64,000 nucleotides of DNA from Nitrosomonas ureae (GTDB lineage Bacteria; Pseudomonadota; Gammaproteobacteria; Burkholderiales; Nitrosomonadaceae): the NCBI RefSeq assembly GCF_900108305.1, contig NZ_FNUX01000013.1, forward strand, positions 1 through 64,000, given 5' to 3'. Positions within the stretch are counted from its first letter, which is position 1, and each line of letters starts with the position of its first letter. The position numbers and the translations under genes are program-made. Of the stretch, positions 34,562-43,400 are shown piece by piece. The notes beneath the pieces were generated by a model, which was not told the DNA's origin, searched no databases, and was given only the letters and a program-made list of their open reading frames with translations.

Positions 34562-37312
34562 ATGAGGATTAAAGATATGCTTAGCCTGAGAGAATCAGTA
34601 ACTATAATTGTTTTTGCTGTAATCACGCTCTTAATTTCACCGTTTGCTCTAGCTGCAACAACGCATAACGTTACATTGACAGCTGAAACATTGCCTAACG
34701 GACAAGTCGGATACGCAATGGCAGGCAACCAGGCCGTCATACCTGGACCGGCTCTGTTCGTAAAGGAAGGTGATACAGTTCATGTGTCATTGACAAATAA
34801 CACCAGCATCAAAGTCGGATTTAAGGTACCTGGCCTTGCCCAATCAGGATCGAGAAAAATTAATCCTGGAAAAACTGAAAGTTACAGGATCAAGGCTAAC
34901 AAAGCAGGCAGCTTCGTTTATCATGGCGATAGCAATGGCAAGGAATTGCTGGGTTTGTTTGGTGCCATCATTGTCGATAAAGCACACGGGCCGATAGACA
35001 GTTATGTCGATGGAGACGGCAGCACAATTCCTGTCAAAGCAAATGATATCGATAAGCACTTCGTGCTATTTATGGTAGGCTCAACCTTCTGGGGAACCGA
35101 AATTATTCCGAGTGGTGCACAACAAAAGCCACTTTGGGCCAATCCCAATCCTGGTGCCGTTGAGAATGATATCGTACGTTTCCACATCTTATCGATCGGA
35201 CCCGGGCATACCTTTCACTTACATGCGCATCGGTGGCTAAAAACAGGCACCAGCGAAGTGATTGATACCAAATTGCTCGAAGAAGGAATCGATACTCACT
35301 CCTTTACCGTCAAAGCCGGAACCGGTGTTGGTCCAGGAAACTGGCAATATCACTGTCACCTGATTGCGCACATGGAAGCAGGCATGCATGGCAGCTTCAT
35401 CGTGGATCCTGTTGGTGGAGATGGTGCCAGCGTTGTCGGCGCATCGCCATACGGCAACATATTACTGGGTACAAAACCGAATGAACCTGGCGTAGTCACT
35501 TTTGAAGTCAGCGATGAGCCGGCCAGCTGGTTCAGAAGTGCGCGCGGCGATGCCATTGTCGAACTGAGCAAACCGAGCGCCGCAGGCTCTCCGCTTCAAG
35601 GTGCGGACATTAAAACCAGATCCCTGGAAGTGATTTATCCGGGCAGTAGCGTCAACTTTATCATGTCCGATACCAATGGCGTGCATACCATCAGTTCGCT
35701 GTTGTGGCCAACCGGCGCGCAGCATATGCCTTTCGATCAAACCAGCGCTTATCGCGGCGGCGGGTTCGTCACCTTGCATACACCCGGGTTGTATGTATTT
35801 ACCTGTAAAGTGCATCCTTTCATGTTTGCTGCAGTAATCGTAGACGATCCAAGCACTAATGATGGACTGGATTTAGGCAATCCGCAAAGCAATCACACTA
35901 TTGATTTGGTCACAGGCATTAAAAACCTGCCTACCAGCAGCGATCTGGCGGTACGGCTGCTGAAAACATTCTTCATCGCCACAGCACCTGACAATTGGCA
36001 AGATTATTCATCCGGCCAGTGGAATGTAAAATATCCTAACTTACCGCTGATTACTTCGGGAGGGGTTGTGAATTTATCAGCTCTGCTTAACGTAAACGAA
36101 GCGCTTTCTGCGGGAACGGTACCGCAGAAGCGTGGCGTTGGTGAAGTATGGGTTAATACGCAATTTGAAAAAACTGCCGGTAAGTATAAGCCTGGCACTA
36201 CCACTGTGGTTGATACGGCCAATTGGACTGTTAAACGCAAAGTTGCGCTGCCGCAGATCAACAACAATAATCCGCATAACATGTGGTCAAACCGGGATCA
36301 GTCGGTGATTTATCAAACCCAATGGTTTGATAACAAACTTTCGATGATTGATCGTGAAAGCGGCAAATTGCTCAAAAATATTACAGTGGGATATTCACCT
36401 TCCCACGTGATGACATTACCGACTAACGATAATATTACGATTGCGATCAATGGCGAGAATGGCATATATATGATCCCCGCAGGAAAGACAAAGGTTGAAA
36501 AGATGATGCCAACACAAGCGCATGGTCATATTTCTGCAAATCCGCACGGTCACTGGATCAGCGCCGATGGCTCCAAAATTGTGACGCCTAATATCAATAC
36601 CCACGACATCGGCATTTATGGGACCAATGGCGGTATAGAAGCCCGTACACCAACCGGAAATAATGCACCAGGCGCTCATCCGATTGCCATTGGCATGATG
36701 CCGGATTCCAGCAAAATTTATGCTGCAAACTTGCTGCATCATACGCTGAGTGTATTGGATGGTAGTACTGGCACGCTGTTGAAGACGATCGAGCTCATCA
36801 AAGACTACGATCCTTTGACTGGCAGCATAGTAGATAAGGATGATAATGGTGTAGAGGCAATCGGTATTCTACCGATCCAATCGCCGGTATCGCCGGATGG
36901 TAAAGCTGTAGTTATAGCTTCAATGGGCGGACAAATCGTTATCATTGATACGGCCACTGACAAAATCGTCAAATCGCTGCCTTGCGATCCGGGCTGCCAC
37001 GGTGCAAATTTTGGCGCTAAGGAAGGCGGGGGATACTATGCCTATGTCACTACCAAGTTTGGTAACAGACTCACAGTAGTTGATATCGATCCGAATGGTG
37101 ATGGCGAGATATCCGATGCGGCTATTGCCGGCTATATTTCATTGGTGGATACGCATAGTACTGCCAAGGATGATATGGTCAGCGGTTTACCAGGATTCGG
37201 CGGCCAAGGAGTTCTGGCTGTGCCGAATGTTTATAATGGCTGGGTGCAGAACCTTCCTGCGCATTGGAAAGAAGGTCTGACAACTGCACAGCAAAATCCA
37301 ATCGGAGACTAA
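34562..37312 (+). CDS. Multidomain copper protein: multicopper oxidase halves, extra cupredoxin, beta-propeller
   Basis: A 916-residue secreted protein (signal VTIIVFAVITLLISPFALAA) with AAGGAT before ATG 34562. Domain 1 (about 30-140) has lost its copper ligands: KVGF at 84-87 replaces HxHG, and YHGDS at 120-124 replaces HxH. Domain 2 keeps H216-xx-H219-x-H221 and H264-C265-H266-x3-H270-x4-M275, a type-1 site and half of the trinuclear site. Domain 3 (about 310-430) is another cupredoxin with its own type-1 set: His375, Cys415, His418, Met421. Residues about 500-900 form a YVTN-type beta-propeller (NKLSMIDRESGKLLKNI-like repeats). It is 35 bases downstream of the partner oxidase and probably co-transcribed. 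Confidence 0.82.
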   Translation: MRIKDMLSLRESVTIIVFAVITLLISPFALAATTHNVTLTAETLPNGQVGYAMAGNQAVIPGPALFVKEGDTVHVSLTNNTSIKVGFKVPGLAQSGSRKINPGKTESYRIKANKAGSFVYHGDSNGKELLGLFGAIIVDKAHGPIDSYVDGDGSTIPVKANDIDKHFVLFMVGSTFWGTEIIPSGAQQKPLWANPNPGAVENDIVRFHILSIGPGHTFHLHAHRWLKTGTSEVIDTKLLEEGIDTHSFTVKAGTGVGPGNWQYHCHLIAHMEAGMHGSFIVDPVGGDGASVVGASPYGNILLGTKPNEPGVVTFEVSDEPASWFRSARGDAIVELSKPSAAGSPLQGADIKTRSLEVIYPGSSVNFIMSDTNGVHTISSLLWPTGAQHMPFDQTSAYRGGGFVTLHTPGLYVFTCKVHPFMFAAVIVDDPSTNDGLDLGNPQSNHTIDLVTGIKNLPTSSDLAVRLLKTFFIATAPDNWQDYSSGQWNVKYPNLPLITSGGVVNLSALLNVNEALSAGTVPQKRGVGEVWVNTQFEKTAGKYKPGTTTVVDTANWTVKRKVALPQINNNNPHNMWSNRDQSVIYQTQWFDNKLSMIDRESGKLLKNITVGYSPSHVMTLPTNDNITIAINGENGIYMIPAGKTKVEKMMPTQAHGHISANPHGHWISADGSKIVTPNINTHDIGIYGTNGGIEARTPTGNNAPGAHPIAIGMMPDSSKIYAANLLHHTLSVLDGSTGTLLKTIELIKDYDPLTGSIVDKDDNGVEAIGILPIQSPVSPDGKAVVIASMGGQIVIIDTATDKIVKSLPCDPGCHGANFGAKEGGGYYAYVTTKFGNRLTVVDIDPNGDGEISDAAIAGYISLVDTHSTAKDDMVSGLPGFGGQGVLAVPNVYNGWVQNLPAHWKEGLTTAQQNPIGD

Positions 37313-37318
37313 AAAAAA

Positions 37319-37448
37319 CGCTGAATAATTTGGCGAGCAAGATGAGATGCAAGGCAGGCGGAGCAAAGGCAAATGAGACCTATCCTAGGGTGATAGGCGA
37401 ATTTTCGAGCACCGCCTGACGCAGTATTGCACAGACAATTGTTCAGCG
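37319..37448. mobile_element. MITE-like 130-bp element with terminal inverted repeats
   Basis: A non-coding segment bounded by CGCTGAATAATT (37319-37330) and AATTGTTCAGCG (37437-37448), which are inverted repeats matching at 11 of 12 positions. Internally it has a CCTATC/GATAGG hairpin. It fills the space between the convergent copper-oxidase and glucan-synthase genes. No transposase is encoded. A similar end, CGCTGATTAATT, occurs at 29764-29775. Confidence 0.55.
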
Positions 37449-37452
37449 CCTC

Positions 37453-40400
37453 TTATCTTATGTTCACCTCAAGGTGATGTTCCTGGTGATCATTTACAAG
37501 GGAAATCACGCATTGTGGCCGACCTGTTTCATCCTTATCTAGACTATTCACCAAGATACCGTCGACCGTTACATGAATCTCCGGGCTTGGTCTTTCATCG
37601 TTGCATCTGACAGTGATGTGATAGAAAGTCTCGTGAAAACGGTAGTGTATGATATACGACTGCCAATGAACCGGAGTGCACGGTGTTATGCGCAGATGAT
37701 TTACTTCCAATTGCAGGCCCAGTAGTGTTTCCACGGACAATCGGTACATCCATCCTGCCGCACCGGTATACCAAGTCCAGCCGCCTCGCCCTACGTGGGG
37801 TGCTACGCCGTATATATCCGCACACATGACGTACGGCTCGACTTTGTACCGTTCAATCTCGGCAAGTGTTCGACCGTGATTGACAGGATTGAGCATGGAA
37901 AACAATTCCCAGGTACGTTCCCGGTCACCTAGCATGGCAAATGCCATCGCAGACCAAATCGCAGCATGGGTATATTGGCCGCCATTTTCACGGATTCCAG
38001 GTACATAACCCTTGATATATCCGGGCTCAAGTTCCGATTTGTCGAAGGGTGGATCAAACAATTGAATTAACTGCGTATCGCGCCGTATCAGGCGGTTGTC
38101 TACCGCAACCATGGCTTGGCGTGCACGCACAGGATCTCCGCCCCCGGAAATAACTGCCCAGCTTTGACTGATCGAATCAATCTGACACTCATCGTTACTG
38201 GACGAACCCAAAGGCGTACCATCGTCAAAATAAGCTCGTCGATACCAGTCACCATCCCATGCATTGGCCTCGATATGTTCTTGTAATTGTTTCGCGTGTT
38301 CGGTGCAACTATCGGCAAAAGCTTCATCGCCCCGGCCTCGCGCCAAATCAGCAAACAACTGAAGATTGGAGTATAAGAACCATGCCAGCCAAACGCTCTC
38401 GCCCTTGCCATCACGCCCGACAAGATTCATGCCATCATTCCAATCACCACACCCCATCAATGGTAATTGATGCTCGCCGAATCGTAAACCATATTTGATG
38501 GCACGCACGCAATGTTCATAGAGGCTTGCAGATTCTGCAGAACGTTGTGGCTGGTCGTAGTAGGCTTCTTCTTCTGGATATAACTCGCGGCCTTCCAGGA
38601 AGTAGACCGACTCATCAAGCACGCCGGTATCACCAGTCGCCAATACATAGCGGCAAGTTGCATACGGTAACCATAGATAATCATCGGAGAAATGAGTACG
38701 CACGCCTTGTCCGTTGGGTGGATGCCACCAGTGCTGCACGTCACCTTGAAGAAATTGTCGCTCGGCACAACGGATTAATTGCTCACGGGCGAGCCATGGC
38801 GTCGCATGGATCAATGCCATGGTATCCTGTAATTGATCACGAAAACCGTAGGCACCCCCAGATTGGTAATATCCGCTACGACCCCAGAGTCTGCAAGACA
38901 ATGTTTGATAGATAAGCCAGCCATTGGTCAAAACATCCAAAGCAGGATCTGGTGTTTCCACATGCACCGCGCCTAGTGCATGATTCCAATATCCCCATAC
39001 CGCCTCCAATGCCTGCCGAGCACCCGATAGTCCGCCATATTGCTGAATAAAGTGCTGCGCTTCGTCGGTATTGTGAGCTGCGCCGAATATAAACACGATT
39101 TCGCGTTCTTGCCCTTCAGCCAGCTCGATTTGGGTCTGGATCGCTGCGCACGGATCGAAGCCTGCTCCGGTCTTTCCCGACAAACGCTTGCGGCGCATCG
39201 ACGCTGGACTGGTCAGCGAGCCATTGCGACCAATGAACTCGGTGCGATTCCCAGTTACTGAACGTTCTCTTTCGCTCACTTTCGCAAAGACGACTCGCTT
39301 GGCGTATTCGCGGCCATAAGCATTTCGAGCAAACAGTGCCCCACTGTGCGGATCCGTCTCAGTCACAATGTGCATCAGATTGGCGTGACGCCATTCACCG
39401 AGTACCAACTCCCAATAGCCGGTCAACGACAATCGCCTTGTGCGGTTGGAATGGTTGTGCAGTTTGATTATCGCGAATTTCACTGGTGCGTCCATGGCAA
39501 CATAGGTATACAGTTCAGAAGAGATATCGGTCTGGTAATGTTCGAACACGCTGTATCCAAACCCATGACGACATACATATCCGGATTGACCGCTGGCTGG
39601 CAATGGCGTTGGTGACCAGAAAATTCCTGTGTCATCATCACGGATGTAGAACATCTCGCCACTGCTATCGCTCAGGGGATCATTGTGCCAAGTGGTCAAT
39701 CGGAATTCGTGCGCATTTTCCACCCAGGTATACGCACTGCCGCACTCGCTGACAACCGTACCGATATACGGACTGGCGATTACATTGACCCACGGCGCAG
39801 GCGTACTTTTACCTGGTTCCAGAGTAATGACATACTCGCGCCCGTCGGGCGTAAATCCTCCCAAACCGTTGTAGAAAATCCGTTCGCGCGCTGCCAATGG
39901 GCTGATTTCTTCAAAAATCGGCAGCAACCGGGGTTCCAGGCGATCAGAAATCCGTTCAGATGATATGCGGCGTTCCAATGGCTCGATCAATGTTTCAGCT
40001 GTATCGCTAAACACGATGCGAGCGACTGTTTGAAGCAAGACTCTCTCATCTTCGGAAAGTTCTTCAGTCCGTCGCACAAAGACACCCCCTGGCTTGTCGA
40101 TTATTTGCGCGTCAGCCCCTGCATTAATCAATCCAATGATCTGATCGTGCAAAACTGCCCGATAGCCTGAGAAATCCTCGTTCATAATCACCAGATCAGC
40201 ACTCAACCCCTTCATTCGCCAATAGGCATGCGCTTGTAGCGCTTGCTTCACCAGATCTATTCGATTCAGATTTCCGATTCGTATCAGTACAATTGGTAAA
40301 TCACCCGAGATGGCAAAACGCCAAAGCCCGGATTGGCCTAGTTGATTGCGCGCAATGATACTGGGAGCCGTACGTCGCAAAGCATTGCTGTAAATAACGG

Positions 40401-43400
40401 AGCTGGCAAGGCGACCGTAAATCTGAGCATCGGCTTCGGTGATATTAAGATGACGCAGCACTTCCTGGCTCTGAAACCATGCCATTTCAAAAGCGCGTTC
40501 CACGAAGTGCCGATCACAATAATTCTCCAACAATCCCAAGGCCGCTTCACGCGTACTTGCGACACCGGAAATAATGTGCACCGTGGCCGATTCGTCTGGC
40601 AATAAAGTAATGGTGCGGCGGATTGCCACGATCGGATCGAGCACCGAGCCGTCCGTGTTCGACAACGCTGGCACGTGATCAGCGGCATCCAACACCACCG
40701 GATTGGCCGGTGTTCGTCCCCGTCCGATAAACCGGGCACGGTCGGTTTCAAAAGATGGTTCATCAATTATCGCACCTGGAGCCGCCATTAGATGGAACAT
40801 CCATGGTATCTGTTCTTCCGGTGTGCGACGCCGTCGTGTGCAGAGGATCGCCTGCCGGTCGCGGACAATTTCCGTTTGTACAAACAGATTGCTGAAAGCT
40901 CGATGAGCCAAGTCAGAATTCAGCGGTGCCAACACCACTTCAGCATAACTCGTTACTTCGATATGGCGGATACGAAGTGACTGGTTAGTAAGCGTGACAC
41001 GGCGAATCTCGACATTGTCTTCAGGTGAAACGCTGATCTCAGTGTGCGTTTCAATCGACTGATCGCGGCGACGGTATTCCGCCCGAGCTTGCACGAAAAT
41101 CGCCTCATAATGATCGGCTTTGCGCAGAGTCGGCTGATAGGCGGTGGACCAGTAATGCCCCGAATCACGATCATGCAAGTAAATGAAGGTGCCCCAGCCA
41201 TCAGAGGTGGCATCTTCGCGCCAGCGGGTGACAGCCAGATCACGCCATCGACTGTAGCCGCCACCGGCATTTGTCGCCATAACATGATACTGGCCATTGG
41301 ATAACAAATGGACTTCCGGTATCGGTGTGTTCGAATCGGTGAATACACGCATAATTGTGTCCGATTCTGCGGTCGCTGGGCGCGCAGCGGCATTTACTTC
41401 CGCTGCATGCGGGTGCAATGTTGCCCCTTTCTTCGGTATACGCTCCTGCAGCAACAATTTTGTCGTTTGAATCAGCGGGTCCGACATAAAACGGCGCTGC
41501 ATCGGATGGTTAAGCAATAGCTGCTCAAAGGCCAACAAACTCATGCCTTGGTGATGTGCCATGAAGGTACGTACAATAGCGCTGGACTTGCCGCGCGGCA
41601 CACGCGATGGCGTGTAATCGACTGCCTCATAGAACCCATAAGCACCGAGCAAACCATTGGCGGCCAGTGTCTGCAAATTGCGGCATGCTTCGTGCGGCAT
41701 CACCATCAATGCCAGCGCACTGGCATAAGGTGCGATGACCAGATCATCTCCCAATCCTCGTTTGAAACCGAGTCCCGGTACACCAAATGCCCGATATTGA
41801 TAGATTTGTTGTATATCTGTAGCGTTATAGCAGGATTCAGAAATGCCCCAAGGTACCTCACGTTGCCGACCGTATTCGATCTGGCGCAACACCGCGGCTT
41901 TGCAAGTTTGTTCCAATAAGGTGTTTTCGTAATTCGGCATGATCAAGCACGGCATGAGGTATTCGAACATCGAACCACTCCAGGAGATCAGGCTGATTTC
42001 TCCACCGTGACTAGTCAGTAGTCGGCCAAGCGCAAACCAATGTTTTTGCGGGATCTGCCCCTGAGCGATGAGTAGAAAACTGGCCAGGCGCGCTTCGGAT
42101 GCCAGCAGATCATAGCAGGATTGATCGCGCCGCCGTTCACTCACGTCGTAACCGATAGCCAGCAAATCACGCGCTGCATCATAGAGAAATTCAAAATCCA
42201 TTATCGCAAGTTGGCGACAGCGATCCGCCAAGGCATTGATCATTTTAATTCGCTCCAGCGCACCTTTAGACGCTCTAGCTGGCATAATCGTCTCCGTGCC
42301 CGTGGTGCCTTTTGCCAATTCAGCTAGCGTCGGAATATTCTTGAAGTGTTGTAGTTCGAGTACCAGGTATCTTAGATCCTCTTGAAAGTCTCTGATTTGC
42401 TTAATAAATGCCTGTGCCCAGCAATACAATTCGCCGTCGATATCGATATCTGTGGGCAGACAAGCCATCATTTCCTCGCCAATACGCTGCATCTCGTTCA
42501 GTAAGTTATCGATGATCGTCAGATTTTGTACAGATTCGTTCAATGCAAGCCTGTTCAGCTTTTCTTCAAGAACTTTGATTTTCTGTGCCAGATCCGAAGC
42601 GGGTAAGGCGGGTACGTGCTCGGCAAGCACTCGCAAAGTATCTTGCAACCCTTGGACTGTATTAGCTGACAGGATCGGTTGATCTTTCAACTCAGCCAAT
42701 CCTGCTAATAAAGTGAGCAGACTGCCGGCTAGATTTCCACTATCCACTGAAGAAATATATCGAGGATGTAATGGTTTCAGTGTTCGCGTGTCATACCAGT
42801 TATAAAAATGGCCCAGATAACGTTCCAACTTTTCCATTGTTTCCAATGTGTTCTGAATGCGACGTAAAAATTCCCCCGCGGAAATGTAACCAAAATCATA
42901 CGCGGCCAGATCGGCTAACAATGCCATGCCGATATTCGTGGGCGATGTCCGTGTGGCAATGACTTGAGCTGGATATTCCTGAAAATTGTCGGGGGGCAAC
43001 CAATTTTCCTGTGGACCGACAAACTGAGCGAAATAGCGCCACGTACGTCGAGCCGCTGTACGCAGGAACACGCGCTGATCCAGCGTCAGCTGAGGTACCG
43101 GAGATATCAGCGGTTTGCTGATCCACCAGCCCACGACAGGTGACAACAACCAGGCTAACAAGATGGGCGCATAGAAGAACATTTCTGTTGCTTGATTGCT
43201 CCACAATAACAATCCTAATACGACTGCCGAAACAGGTGAAATCCACATTTCTTTCACAAAATCAGCCAGTGTGTGGCATGCATTGCGGCGCGTATAGGAA
43301 GGTAAATGCCACAGCATCAGGCTACGTCGCGTAAATAACATACGCAGACCCGAGCGCACAATCGCACTTAAGCTGATCAACGTATCATAGGGTAATAAAA

